A DNA stretch of 64,000 nucleotides from Odontesthes bonariensis (GCF_027942865.1 NC_134526.1:9456284-9520283); one strand, 5' to 3'. Positions 45,286 to 58,460 are shown, counted from the first letter of the stretch. The notes: generated by a model from the letters alone, not told the origin. Numbers and translations: made by a program.

Positions 45286-48200
45286 AGCATCCAGCACCAT
45301 GTGAACCATGGAGCCCCACAATGAAGGCAGACAATCAAGAGAAGGGTGTGCACATCTTGCACATTTTATTCACAAAAGATACTGCTGCCATTCTCAACAA
45401 AGCTCAAAATGTCACCAGAGCATGTGTTGTACAGAGTCCCGTATAATAATTATTTACACATGGAAAGAATCCAGGCGTGACTGCTCAGAAAAAAGATTTT
45501 TGTCATAGCCTCAGTAATGTGCTTCGACAATGCTGATGTCCGGACAGCTGGCGAGCAAAGACTGGCAGCCTGCCCTGAGAAATGAGAGGTGCTGCCTCGA
45601 CTAAACCGGCAGGGAAAAGTGTCTCGAACCACATTTCCACAGCATTCCTCTTATAGCAAACATACTCTGCACAGAAAACTTCGAGCAGCATGTGTGCTCA
45701 CTGGGGTGAGTGACATCAACAGGATGATATGATAAAGGCAAACATTTGGGATTCCTCTATAGACCAACAGTCCCACAGCTATGAGCCTGTTAGCTATTGT
45801 TCAGCTGCGCGCAACTACTTACTCTTACAAGTCCATTCATTTTCAGTGCTAATGTCAAGGGGATATATACGCACCTGCGCTGGCGGGCTCCCAGAGCTCA
45901 TTGTTATTTTTTGTCTCCAGAGAGAATAAGGCCAGGTTTCCTTATGCACTGAGCCATTAACACCCACATGCTGTCCCAAATGCAGAGGATCCATTTCTAG
46001 ATCCCCCTACCCAGGAAAAGTAGGAATGAGAGGGAAAGTGAGGGCTGTACACCAGCAGATAACAAGTGGGAACAATTTCTTTTGGCAAATGCGCCATTGC
46101 TCTTTCCAACTGGCCTGACTGTGTAAACACAGCAAAATCAAATGCTCTCAGGCTCGATGCATCCCGCCCCAAAGCAGGTGCCTTTGCTCCCTTAGTCCTC
46201 ATCTTTTTCCCACCCACTCACTCTGATCTTAGACCTCACAGTCCAGGTGGCAGGTGTGCTAGCATTGGTGCAGTCCTGGTGCAAGCTGAGCTACATCTCA
46301 CACAAATGAAGTGGGACCTTCTCGAACAGTCATAAGTCATCTGGACAAACAATGCATGAACAGGAGGAGCTGAGAAGGAAGTCCTCATTTTCATGCCTGA
46401 AAATAAGCTTGCTGTTTCTCCTTTTTTTTGTGTGTTTTTGAAAACTATTCAAAACTATTCCTTGTAGCAAGACTTCCAAATACCAAGTCCAGTTTTGTGG
46501 CTGCTATAGTGTGAAATTTACTGCACAGTTACAGGGAAGCTTCCCACGGAGAGAAACTGAAAACCACAGTTTATCAGTTTAGGATTAGGATGTAGGATTT
46601 ATTTTCATATTTCCCTATAATGGGACTCACTGTTATCTAATGCCACTGTGAATTAACTATTAATCAATGTATACTTTGTCATATTCCCATTTAGGATGAA
46701 TAATTCAAAGAATTTCTGTTTGTTCCCTGTGTGCATGTGCTGTGTATGTGTTGGTACCTGCAGCAGCATGGATGAGGACGCTCTGGTTTGGCCGCAGGTT
46801 GCCAAAGTCAAACAGCATCATGTAGGCAGTGATGTAGTTGACAGGGAGGGCTGCTGCCTCTTCAAAACTCATCCCCTCTGGGATGAGGAAGGTGTGGCTG
46901 GCTGGCACCACTGCCACCTCCTGCCACAGCCCAAAACGGTTCAGCACCATCACCTTATCACCGACCTGAAACAGAGGGGAATGGAAGACACGAGCTGAGT
47001 GAAAATCAGAAAGGAAAGTACTCTCCACCAAAACTGTAAAATAAATTAATGTCCCCAAGGCAATAATTCTCAACCAGGGAGCTTCAGCTGAAGTCTGTGG
47101 GGTGTACATACAGAACTAAATAAAAAGAATTAAGAAGCAACAAAGGGAACAAAGGAAAACACAGAAAATGAATAGTAAATGGTTGAAAAATAAAGTTTGA
47201 GAAACAACATGGCAACTTACATTATTACACCTTATTTAATGAACACATTTATACCATTGATGGATTGTATTGAAGAAGGGATTCTTGAGTTAGACAGATA
47301 ACAGATTGGGGACTAATGCCCAACAATGCACTAGAAACAGAGGAAAACTGAGCAACTGCCACCAAGCAACTGAGAATCAAGTGAACTTCATAACACTGAA
47401 CCTAAATGAATAGCCAAGGCAACACTAAAACTGATTTTTATATGTGTGTCCTGGTCAGTCCTTTATCTGCGGTACAATGGCAGCATTTTAGCAATGTGGG
47501 CAAATGAGTCTTTAATCGCCAACAGCATTTTTCTGTAACTGCCCGAACTCTTGAGCTGACAAACATTCAAGTTGGAGCTTTTGGTGTCCTGCTATCTGAA
47601 CCTCATGGTGTCTGTGGTGCAGTGGGAATGATACAAATTATGTGCCTGGAAATGTAAGAATGAGGTTTATTGTTTGGCTTACAACAACAGCAGACATGCA
47701 AACATGAAACCACCTCAGACACCAAACCTCAAAGTGTTCGCCCTAAAAGAATAAAGGCAAACAAGTAAAGCGATAACTGTTCAGGAGGGTAAGAATAGCT
47801 GCAGGGCTTCATGGACAAAAAAACGAGACGGTAAAAGAATCAGGAGAGAAAAGGAAGAGGATCGTGTAAGATGAATATGAGAATTATACTGATGTATGGT
47901 TTGCTTGATTTACATGAAAATACAAGCAAGAAAAGTTAGCAAAAAACAATGAGGAAGTGACGCCCCAAAACTAAATCTGATTTACGATTTTAGGTTTTCA
48001 AACTTTCTGCAGGTTTCAACCTGATGCAAAAATTCTGATCCCCTTGTCCTGTGCTGTTCCCAACCTATCCTTATCAAAGCAGGATCCTCCGATACACAAC
48101 TGTCTCTTTCCAGAAGAATGAGCCATGATTTAAACTTCTCCCCCATCCCCGAACCAACCAATCAGAAGAACTCACTCGAGGGACACAGGAAACAGAGACG

Positions 48201-51200
48201 ACGGCAGCATTATAACTCTCTTCCTGTTTTCTTCCTCCCCCTTATCAACTCTCCCAACATAGCTTTCCCTCCCACCCCATTTCCATTCTCCTCACTTTTT
48301 CTCTTCCCTTCTTTCTCTTTCACTTCCTGAGTTCTTTTCCTCTCACAACTTCAGAACGTCTTCCTTCCCCTTCTCCAGTCCCCCGGTCTCATCCTGTCTG
48401 TGTCTGTCTTCTATGATGCTCCCTCTTTCATCCTCGGCTCCTCATGCTGTCTTTGCCTTCCCTTTTTCTTTTCTCACTTGTGAGGAGTGTCCCCTGTCCT
48501 CTCTTCCTCATCAGCTAAACAGGACAATGGGGCCCATCTTCTCCCCTGGCTTCTCTCCACTCATCAGTTTCCCTGCCAGATTCTTCCCCATGGCTGAGCA
48601 TAAGACAAGCTCTCTCCTCCTGGGAACAAACCCTCTCCACCCGGGCCTCTCTAATGGTCTGGAGGGACCCATGCGTCTCACTGTCTATCCACTCCAATTA
48701 GAGAGATCTCCGTCTCTCTTTCTTTTCATCTCCTCATCTTCCAGTCAAAGGCCAAGTCATTTAATTCATTTCAAACTCCACTTTCACTTTTTCACCGTGG
48801 GTTACCTTTCTTTGTTATTCATGCTGACCAGCTCTCCTTAGCGTCTCCATCTTTTTTCTTTTGTAGTGTTTGAGTCCTCTAACTCATCAAACTCACTGGT
48901 ATAATTGGGGGTACAGTGTGTGGTATGAATCGATACGCGGGGGAGTTCATTCTTTTACAGGAAATAAACATGACTCACACTCTCAAATGCATCTGCAGCT
49001 ATTCTTCCGTGCCCATGTAAAGCATGTGAGTTACTGTGAGTCGCACAGACACAAGGTATGAACAAGTAAACAAGCCTTGTGACACTTCTGTTTCAACATC
49101 TTCACAGTGTGACACATAAAAGACACAAGCACTTCTTGCATTTCCTCTCTCTGTCCCTTCATACTGCAACAAGTACAGCCACAGTCGGGGTCAGGAGTGC
49201 GGGGGCTCTGAACAAAGACACTTCCAGTTAACTGTATGTGAATGGACTTAATCAGATGGTGATTCAATTTTAGGGTATGCAGGCCTCAAAGTCAGCTGGT
49301 TTTGTGGCCAAGAGCTTTGTTGAGCTCAGCAAAAAAATTCATCAGCGGGCACAAAATTTCTTAAGCAGTTTTACTGAGTCAGGTGGAAGTAAAAGATGAG
49401 GGTTAAGGTTAAGAGCAACAACTCATGTGGCTCATGTGAATACAATGAAGAGGAAAGTGAAATATCTGTGGTGTCAGTGTAGGTGTTGCTGTGCTGTAAC
49501 CCAGTTTATATGATGTTAAGATAAAGGCCACGCCCGGCTTGGATACAGCAAAATCTGTCATATCAAGGTATACATGCTGCCTTTTGCAGTAATAGGCCAA
49601 ACTGGCTTACTACTTGTGTTCTTTCAAATAAGTGAACAAATATTAGCTTGATACATTTTATGCTTTGGAGAGGTGGAATATTTCATGTTTGTACATAATA
49701 TATTCTAAAAAAAAAAAACATACACATAATTTCACTGTCTTTTTAAATCTGTTTTTTAACAAATCCTAATGAAATGTTCCAAACAGATGAGAGCCTGGTT
49801 GGCCGATTACTTATCTATCCTCATAAGTAAAATTATATGTGTTCAACATTTCTAATTTGGTATTTTAGTACACCTCAATAATTTGAAATTGAATTATCCC
49901 TCTTCCATGGCTGCATGTTGGATTTCTGGGTCAAATAGATTTCACAAAAAAAGAAAAAAGAAACTAAATTAAAAATTTGAGATAGCAGCTGCTCGATGAG
50001 TTGACATGGCACGACCCAAACAGATCTGTAACTACATGCAAATGAGAATACCATCATCTTGTTTTCACAGCTGGATTTATAAATTCCACACTTCCAGACC
50101 TAAAGCAGAACCACACTGACCAAAGCAGAAAGACGGCATTTTTTCACCCAGAAGCAAATGCTCACAAGCTAGTAGATATCAGTGAAGAATTCAGTGATAG
50201 TCCAGTGGTTGAAGGAGGATTAACAAGATTACACAAAGCAAAGAAGCTATAGATAGGGGGAGGGAAGAATTGATGGAGGAAATACCAGACTGACAATGTG
50301 GGCCAGAGGGAGGTAATTGAGAACATATGGGCAGATCCTTCCAAAACTCACCAGGGGAGAGCTTTAATTTTTTTCTTAAACCAGGCCTGGAGGGGAAAAA
50401 AGTGCTGATATTTGGCATCAGGGGAGCCTCGGTGTGATTTGTGATATTTCCGCTCTCGGCTCACTTATTCACTGTTACACTTTTCCCTGCACTCCCTCTT
50501 AGGTCATTTCGGGTGAACTCACCGTAGTCTCACATCACTCAGCTTTATTGGGCATCTAGAAGGGTTGCTTGTCTTGCAAATATAATAGACATACAATATG
50601 AGGCATGCACGCAAGAATAAAGAAGCCAAAGACAGGAGCTGTATTTAACAGCTCCGAATTCTTTGACAGTTGCAGCACAAGCTTGACAGGAGTTTTTATG
50701 CCAAAAAAAAACCAAAAAAAAAAAAAACAACATAGATAGGCAGTATGACTATGACAAAAGCATCAATACAGGTATTTATCATTTTAAAAGGAATGTAAAT
50801 CATAAATACATTATCATAAGTGTAACTTAAGCCTCTCAAATGCTTCTATTATCTGAAAAACAGTCACATTAAAACATAATTACATATAAAATCTCACAAA
50901 GATAAAGTCAAAATCAATCACATTAGCTTCTAATGTATATGTTGCATTATTTGAAAAGCAGTATGGGTTTAATGCTTTATTGGGCACAAACACACAAGAC
51001 ACGCCCAATATGGCATGTCTTTGTGTGCATATGTGTGTCTGAGAGCAGCGGAGATGCGAGCCTCCCAAAAATTCTCTGCTGTCAGGGTCAGCACATTCCC
51101 TCCGAGTTAGCTGCCAAAAGATCCAGAGATCTCCATCCATTAGGAAGATTGGCTCTTAATTCTATAAGCAAAAGGCTGCAAGTGGATGTGGGAGTCTGGT

Positions 51201-53495
51201 AACATTCTGTGTGCGTCTGCATGTGTGTGCTTTGTGACCTTTAAATCCAATCAACATCACTGACAATGTGGAAAGAAGCAATAAAGTAACCTGGAAACAC
51301 AAGGGTCTTAACCTTCTATGATGTCTGGCTGTTGTTAGCTGAGCCATCATTTAATTTTGATTTTCCCAGTCATTTACTGTATGAGCTGCACTTTACAGAC
51401 ACATGTGCCACTCCCATCTAGATGCAATGATTCTGCACTTGCATCACTTGTGCTCCTCTTGGTTTTGTCCACAGATATCTAGTGGCCGATTTGAGAAAAC
51501 TGCTTTTACACCAAACACCGTGAGTCATTACTGTGTGTAACATTTAGGTTTTATAGTTAAATTACTGTTCAAACGGTTACCGTGGTGATGCCATGCTGCC
51601 GGGGGACGGACATATTACTTTCGGCCTGTGACTTGTCATGTAATGTAAGATGACACTGACAAACCTCTTGCAGTTACGGCATCATTCACATGGGTTTAAC
51701 ATTAAAGAAAGGTATTATCATTAGTCTTTATTTGACTTGACTTTATTGTCTGAGACGCACTGGTTTGAACTTAAATCGTGAATTACTTATGACTGTAAAT
51801 ATTCTCTGAATTCAACAGAGGCAATGCGCTATTTGCTGACAAAAATGATCCCTTAGCTCACACCACAATGTCTGTTGCATCGCGCCTCGCCCTTTCCACA
51901 CCATGCGATCGTGCGCCACAGTCGCTCCCGGTAACAAAAGGCGTCGGTGACTCCTGTCTTCACTACCGGTGTAAAGTGATATGAATTACAGTGGCTTCTT
52001 TCCAAAGGTCTCCAAAATAAAATCCCTGATTTGTTAACGTTCTAATGGCAAATTTGTGCCTGATGTTCACCGGTGCCTCACATTAGGCGTGTTTGTCATT
52101 TGAAAAACGTCATTTTTCAGTAAAATTCAGAGCCAGAGCAGAGAGGGTGTTTCATTTGATTTCAGCTTTAATGTACAGTGAAACCACCGCGATACGGCAT
52201 GTTATAGTCCAATGTCTTGTCACCCTTTATATCTCATGATTTCCTGAACTTCATGATGATGGTTCTTACAGATTTAGTTTGAGTTAATTTTGTATCCATA
52301 CAGGCAATTCTGGGCGCTCACAGCTTTAATTTGGAAGATACAGATTTGATTTCCGGTCTTTCTGTGGCTAACTTGACGCAACGCTCCGCACAGTGGCGCA
52401 CATCAGAGCGCACAACAGCGTGGGTGCAGCAAGCATGAAAGGCATCCCACGGATTTGGTTGTGTTTATTTAGGTTTAGACTTTCAACAGACAAGTTTGGT
52501 ATAAACAGTTAATCCATCCTTGCGTTTTTTTAAAACTTTAATTTACCCAGCGTTACGCACACGTAGCACAGTTTGAAAACCGGGGACACAAGAGGAGTGA
52601 CGTCTACAACAAGCGGCATTGTACTCAATTTATATCATTTGTATCCACTCTGGCCATTTTTACAAAAAAAGAAAAAGTACGACATGAATCACGAGGCATC
52701 TTTATTCCCAACTTTTGGTCAAGTGCTGCTTCCTCTCCGCGTAGCCTACAACCAATCTTCCATGAACAAACAGATATAGTTCAGTCAAAAAGCATGAGCA
52801 ATTCTTTTTAATAGTACTTTAATGATCAAGTTAACAGTCTTAACCGTTAGCCAAGAAGCATTTAATTAATTGAATTTAGAAAGTGGCAGAATAAAGCAGC
52901 CACCACATCTCTGAGGAACGAGCGAAGCCTGACACGCCCATATCCAGATGTAGCTGTTGAGCACCAATATGAAGCAAATACAATATCCATCACTTAAACA
53001 ATGAAATGGACACAGAAGAAATATATTTCATGACACGTGGAAAAAAAACGAAATTCGGTGTTTGCTTACTTTTCTGTCTGTTACTTCTTCCCCAACAGCC
53101 TCCACCACCCCGGAGCACTCCATACCGGGGGTGACCGGCGGGGACGGCAGCCGGTCGTAAAGCCCCTGTCTGGCCATCAAGTCGGCGAAGTTCAGCCCGC
53201 AAGCCTTGACCCGAACAAGGACCTCGCCAGCCTTAAGCGTGGGCTTTCCCTTCTTCCCTTGCAGCTTGACTTTATCATAGCCGCCGTAACCTGTGAGCAC
53301 CAGAGCGCGGTAGGTGAAGGTCTCCTCCTCGGGGACCTTCTCGGTGGTCGCCGCAGGGGTGGCGGCTGCCTCGGCGGCAGCGGCGGGTTCGGACTCCGTT
53401 TTGGGCTGCTCAGTTTTAGGTTCTTCGGTGGGTTTGGTCTCCTGCTTCTGGTCCACAGCGTTTTGCTGCTCTGCAGGTGCGTCCTCTCCAGACAT
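29957..53495 (-). CDS. vat1: Synaptic vesicle membrane protein VAT-1 homolog (MDR-family oxidoreductase)
   Basis: Coding exons on the minus strand: 53495-53070, 46965-46758, 37001-36831, 35660-35571, 34455-34214, 30253-29957. All joins keep frame; the product is 477 residues. An acidic, Ala/Pro-rich N-terminus (1-60) precedes a quinone-oxidoreductase fold: YRALVLTGYGGYDKVKLQ, CGLNFADLMARQGLYDRLP, PGMECSGVVEAVG, and the nucleotide-binding HAAAGGVGIAATQL (about 207-220). These are diagnostic for VAT1 over VAT1L. GFHLGYLDGE and NIGKVIL follow. VAT1 is a cytosolic, membrane-associated protein linked to synaptic vesicles, mitochondrial fusion control and lipid transfer. Residues 405-477 are almost only Lys, Glu and Asp, a tail absent from human VAT1 (393 residues) but, as I recall, present in zebrafish. 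The exon 5 donor (CAG|GTTTGT) is weak. The start has A at -3. Confidence 0.97.
32188..32207 (+). repeat. GGGA tandem repeat, G-quadruplex-prone on plus
   Basis: Five GGG runs separated by single A bases. A run of this form can fold into a four-stranded G structure on the plus strand. Confidence 0.8.
32296..32337 (-). repeat. CCACCCT minisatellite, six perfect units
   Basis: Six identical 7-base units. On the minus strand, the sense strand of vat1, they read AGGGTGG, giving six GGG runs with 4-base loops. Confidence 0.92.
34456..35570 (-). other. vat1: vat1 intron 4
   Basis: Donor TATG|GTAAGT, acceptor ...CCTCTCAG, splitting a glycine codon. Open frames here show no recognisable domain. Confidence 0.85.
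35661..36830 (-). other. vat1: vat1 intron 3
   Basis: Donor AAAAG|GTCAGA, acceptor ...CTGCTTCAG, splitting the glycine codon before LDIILDPLGG. Nothing else recognised. Confidence 0.85.
40508..40540. repeat. Interrupted TG microsatellite
   Basis: TG repeat broken by two CG steps, in vat1 intron 2. Confidence 0.88.
42870..42889. repeat. CA and ACAT microsatellite
   Basis: Short CA run followed by about four ACAT units, in vat1 intron 2. Confidence 0.75.
45241..45283. repeat. CA microsatellite, 21 units
   Basis: The longest uninterrupted dinucleotide repeat in the window, in vat1 intron 2. On the vat1 sense strand it is TG. Confidence 0.95.
46966..53069 (-). other. vat1: vat1 intron 1
   Basis: Donor AAAA|GTAAGC after the VTDRK codons, acceptor CTGTTTCAG, phase 0. 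Pyrimidine-rich near 48200-48500. A modestly CpG-richer patch lies at about 51840-52440. No gene recognised. Confidence 0.85.
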
Positions 53496-53860
53496 GGTGC
53501 AGGAAGCTACGAGACGGTGATGAATATAGAAAAAAATTACTTTTCACTACTTGTGAATTTTGCTGCCGTGGCTTGCTGTTTGGCTGCGTGCGCTTGCCTT
53601 GCAAGTCTAAGAAAATGTGAGAGTTAGAGCTTGTTTCTCAGCTGTCTTGGAAGGAGACACAAACCCCGGCAAAGTGGGCTGATCAGTGGCCAGTGACTGT
53701 CAACGCCGCGCTCTGACAGAGTCTGAGTGGGACGAGACAGAGGCAGACTGGAAAACACGGAGTGCTGATGAAATTCAGGGATTGGCTTGTGTGTTTGGCT
53801 GGGTTTGGCTATTTGTATAGCGCAGTAAATGAAGTCCATATATTGCATCAATCAGTGAAG
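53496..53860 (-). promoter_or_regulatory. vat1: vat1 5' UTR and promoter region
   Basis: Sequence just upstream of the vat1 start, which has a good ACC-ATG context. The first exon is GC- and CpG-rich, consistent with a CpG-type promoter. No TATA box was identified and the transcription start was not placed. Confidence 0.45.
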
Positions 53861-54184
53861 TGATTTGCAAAAAATTCCATTAGGCTTAAAGGCAGATAAA
53901 GTTAAAACCTTCTTCATAATCAGTTGGTTTCTGCAAAGCTCCATGAAGTCTTTAAGTGGACAAAACTGGAGGACATAAGTAGCTTGTCAAAAACAGATAC
54001 ACCTCTAAAAAACGCCAGTGATTAAAAATATTATTTGACTAATAATTAACTGAGGCACAAAGGATGCAACTTTAAGGTGCATATTGTGGATCTCTCTTTT
54101 TTTAATACATTTGTCACAATTTTGTATAAAAAATTAGTTTCAGCTTCCTCAGATGTCATAAATCACAAAATGGTGACAGACCTA

Positions 54185-54240
54185 ATTACATTACATTAAG
54201 GTCATTTTGCAGACGCTTTTATCCAAAGCGACTTACAAGT
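54185..54240 (+). repeat. Fragment of a widespread fish interspersed repeat
   Basis: Contains CAGACGCTTTTATCCAAAGC followed by GACTTACA, a sequence I recognise as repeated very widely in teleost genomes. Its formal family name is not certain. Only this short part is present. Confidence 0.7.
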
Positions 54241-56168
54241 GTCTTCAACATTGGTAGTAAGTGGAAAAATATGCACCTTATGCATCCAAATTTACTCCAG
54301 TCTGCATTTGCTGCCTGTTTACTGCTGCATGTTTAGCTGCTAGGTTTGTGAAACACCAGAAATCAGAGGAAATGTCTGTTTATGCTACCTATTCTACAGT
54401 AGGATTTGCAGGAACTTTTGGCCTGCGTATGGCTCATTGTTGTAACTTCCCTGCACAAGCAGCTCAGAAAATATGAGTTTGTGTTGAGGTCATGCCAGTT
54501 TTTGATGAAATGCTGCAATCAGCTTTGTATTTCTTGGCTTCTGTTGAGGGGGGATCCAGAGCTGTCGGGCAGGATGACCTCTCCATCAGACCAAGCACCG
54601 GTGGGGCAGGGGCATTCACTGAATTACAGGTTTGAATTTTATTGATGGCATCTTATGTGTTTATTGCAAGTTGAGGAAACTTGTTGGAAAGATATGTAAG
54701 TAGCACATGTTTTGGAATCACAGCAACTCTCAGTGAGACTTGTATGTGTCAGAAAAAGCAGCCAGCATCGAGCTGAGATTAGCCAGGGTTCATTCAGATG
54801 GAGTGACCACAGAAGGAGTGGTGAGACATCTTGTGGCCGTAAAGTGCCACTCAGCAATCCTTACGCCAACGTCAGCAATGTCCAAATCGATATCCCACAG
54901 GGGCTTACTGATGTAGGCATTATTGATCTACAGTTTTGACACGAGCAAACTGTTACACAGCAGGTGTCTGTTCTTCCCAACTGCTTCGAGCCACTTTGAC
55001 TATACATCAGTATGCAGTGGGTGCTCACAGAGTGGCTCCTGCTCACAACAGCTCTGACAGGGTGAATATGGTAATGTATCAGTCAGGTGCAGTCAGAAAA
55101 CTGAGCTGGGCTGCAGGTTGAAGTCTGAAAAAAGCATTAAAGGGGAGACAGAATGTGAATATCTCCTTCATTATATTCATGGTGTGGCCAAGAAAAAAAA
55201 ACTCAGAACATGTTCCAGGACAGGAAATGGCTGGAGTTAAAGGAAAGCAGGAACAGGAACAAAGATGGACTGTCTTGGGCACCTGGTGTAGTTTGGAGAC
55301 TTTCTCCATTGTCTAAGTAGGTTACAGAGTGCATAATGCTGCTCAGCAGCGTAATCAGCCTGGATAAAGTACTGTGTCACCACTCTGCTGGGCAAATATA
55401 CTGAGTCTGCAGGGAGTCTCTGAGGATGTGTGTCTGGACTACAAACACACACGTATTTAATTTCTATTAAAGCTGGGCAAACACCGGGATTTACAAGAAA
55501 TCTATGAAAAGGAATCAAATTCAAATCCCCTACATGGCTGCCAGCATCAATTACTGCAGATGCAAAATTATTAAAAGCTCATCACTGGATCTATCAAGGT
55601 GCTTAAATGTTTTATTGCTCTAAACCTGATCACCTTCATGAAATATGAAGGTATGTGTTATTCTTTTTTTTTACAACATTCTCAAGCAATATTCTGCATC
55701 ACTTTTGGTGCCGCAGAGGTTCCAGTCCCACTTGCTTATCAACCTCATTTTAATGACTAATGTAGAGTGGCCCTGTGGTCTGGCACACAGCAGCATGTGA
55801 CAAAACATTACACCACTGGACAAGAAAACAGAAACACAATAACATGAAAAACCCATCAAAAGTTCCCCATGAAATTTAAAAAAAAAAGAACACTCAGGGA
55901 AAGGCTTCCACAATTCACAAATACAAAGAACAAAATAAGAGTAAACATGGCAGCACCCACACAAAAAAGATTAATTAACCAAAACATCAAAACAGAAAAC
56001 ACATCTTTATGCCACCAGGTGTTTCAAAACAACATAACTATACTTCAGGAAACCCAACATTTAACAAAACACAACAACAGAAAGACAGCACAGCAAAATC
56101 TCATTAAAAAAGCACGTCATAAATGCTGTGTTTTATAAAAATGTGTTTTAGTGACATCTAATGACATC

Positions 56169-56482
56169 CATCCATCCATCCGTTATCTATACCGCTGAAT
56201 CCGTCGGTCGGGTCGCAGGGGGGCTGGAGCCTATCCCAGCAGTCAATGGGCGAGAGGCGGGGTACACCCTGGACAGGGCGCCAGTCCATCGCAGGGCCAC
56301 ATAGAGACAAACGAGACAAACAACCACACACACTCACTCACTCCTGAGGACAATTTAGAGATGCCAATTAACCTAGCATGCATGATTTTTTGGACGGTGG
56401 GAGGAAGCCGGAGTACCCGGAGAGAACCCACGCATACACGGGGAGAACATGCAAACTCCACACAGAAAGGCCCCAGCTGGGT
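56169..56482 (-). mobile_element. Complete short retroelement (fish SINE or LINE-tail type) with target-site duplication
   Basis: On the minus strand the element runs from a CCTTTCTGTGTGGAGTTTGC segment through GGTTCTCTCCGGGTACTCCG and ends in a GGATGGATGGAT repeat. This is a very common teleost repeat. The 13-base sequence ATCTAATGACATC is found at both edges (56156-56168 and 56483-56495), as expected for target-primed reverse transcription. It probably resembles the 3' end of an L2/CR1-like LINE mobilised in trans; the exact family is uncertain. It has no coding capacity. Confidence 0.88.
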
Positions 56483-57334
56483 ATCTAATGACATCTTAGT
56501 GTTAAATGTCATTATTTTGTTTTCATGTGAAATGTGTTTCTTTTTTATGTGTCATAATCGAGTTTTGCCTCCAGTGCTCAAAAGTAACTGAGGACTTTAA
56601 TCAAGCATGGTACCTAACTACAAATCATTGGTCCTTGAACTTGAGTAATTTCTGTTTTATGCTATTTCAGACTTTATTTGGCAGTTTTACTCAGCCACCT
56701 TTGAGATGAATTTGAAATGCAACCCAATGGTTAACAGTTTGTTTGAAATTTCACTTTCCAGATGGCAACATTTAATCAAACAGCTGTCTCTATATGTGAT
56801 GTTCACCACATGATTATTGTGGTTAAAATCATTCACAATTAGGATGTTTTTGTGATATGATACACAATTTTGAAAAAGTTAGTTAATATCAAACTAATGT
56901 ATCTTTGTTTTTGGAGTTTTTTGGAGGTCTCCTTTCTTTTATTGGTAATTGATTTACACCTAAGAACCTTTTTCAAAAAACACTTTGAAATGATGTTATT
57001 AGCAGAGATCAAATTATGATTTATCCTATCTGTATTATGAACATGATATAAATTATTATTCATTTATACATCATGATCATCTCCAATGCCAGTACATCAT
57101 GACATCTCTAATTTGAATCGCCAAAGTGGATTGAACAAGTAAAAGTATTGTATTTATTTGATGGCTCCTCACCACTTTAGTAATCATCTGCATATTTGCC
57201 TGTTCCATTAACCCTGCTATTGAATTGATATTTTACTTTGATCAATGCATGAATGTAAGGAGTTGTCCTGCAGAGACTGAGATTATTATAGATATACAGC
57301 CAATGACAGTGCAGAGCACTTCAGAGCACTACAC

Positions 57335-57352
57335 CCACCTGCTGGCAGGTGG
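57335..57352. promoter_or_regulatory. Inverted pair of CACCTG/CAGGTG E-boxes
   Basis: CCACCTGC and GCAGGTGG form a perfect inverted repeat with a 2-base spacer. CAGGTG sites are bound by Snail/ZEB and E-protein factors. Function here is only inferred. Confidence 0.35.
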
Positions 57353-58440
57353 ATATGATTGTGCTAAATACTCAGCATGAGAGTGATTGTAAACCACCCA
57401 CTATTTACTGTAAGAACAGATGCATTCACATATCAGAGCTTTAGCAAATATGTGTTATGTTACCAGTTGATGTTGTCTGCAGAATGCCTGTGCCATCTTT
57501 TCCCTCAAGTTCAGTTATTTGAAAAATTCAGTTTCCATAAAAAGAAAACCAACCCACAGGACTCATCTGTGGTGTGGGTTGTTCATGTTAGCGTTGCATT
57601 CGTATATGAAAGCTCACATTTATGGGAAATTCCTGAATATGTTTCAAGGACTGAACGGTGAGTTTGACCCAAACTTTCTTTTGCTTGTTTCGCTTCTGAA
57701 ATCATTGTAATGTACTGCAGATAATCAAAAGATTGTGGGCCTGGGCTGAAAGGTACAAAACCATGTTCTGGTTATGAATGAATACTGCCATCTACTGTTT
57801 AGTTGGATTGAGTGTGACAATAAAGGAGCATTTCTCCCAAATCCCAATAAAACTGATTTTGCTGCTTATCCCAGCTGATATGTAGCAATGCAGACAAGGG
57901 TTTGGAGATATTGTGCCACTTCCCTATAACAGTGAATGCTTGTTAGATGTTGACATTGACTGAAAATGTTAAATCGGGACACTAAGGAGACTTTGCACGA
58001 ATCACAAGGCTGAGTAAATTGAGAAGAATTGAAGAAGTAGAAAGGTAAACTTTAGAAGGAGTTTTCTAACTTCAATAAATTGTATCAAAACACTTCCAAG
58101 TGTCTCTGATTAGTTTGCCCTCACAGCTCTGGGGCTGTTACTGACTGCAGTTAGGGATGTTTTCCATAAGGAACTTTTTAGGACATTGGCATTCAAAGGA
58201 TAAAATGGCTTGTGGAGATAAAGGCTCACAGGATGCAATCTTTCCCACTGAATTTACTTCATATTATTTGGAACGGTTTGCAATATTTCACATCAAATGA
58301 TTCATTACTTAGAAAACCTTAAAGCTATGCTGCATTGTTGCAGCATCCACAGTCAGACACTGAAGTCAGTGATGCTGTTGAACTCTCGGACAAATTCTGA
58401 ATCTAAGAGCTCCTGCACACAAGGCTCATAAAGGACTAAC

Positions 58441-58460
58441 ACAAAACAAAACAAAACAAA
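58441..58460. repeat. AAAAC tandem repeat
   Basis: Four to five ACAAA units in an A-rich context. Confidence 0.7.

Larger units (their letters stand above)
37002..46757 (-). other. vat1: vat1 intron 2
   Basis: A 9.8-kb intron that splits the glycine codon of the Rossmann HAAAG/GVG motif; donor GCAG|GTACCA, acceptor CTTCATTCAG. It contains TG (40508-40540) and CA (45241-45283) microsatellites and an ACAT repeat near 42872. No other gene recognised. Confidence 0.85.

Noticed and set aside
46541-46563. GAAACTGAAA, an IRF-type motif in vat1 intron 2
   Set aside because: A single short match deep in an intron of a gene not known to be interferon-driven; likely chance.
48413-48841. Open frame of 142 codons in vat1 intron 1
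   Set aside because: Pyrimidine-rich low-complexity sequence with no recognisable domain or exon borders.
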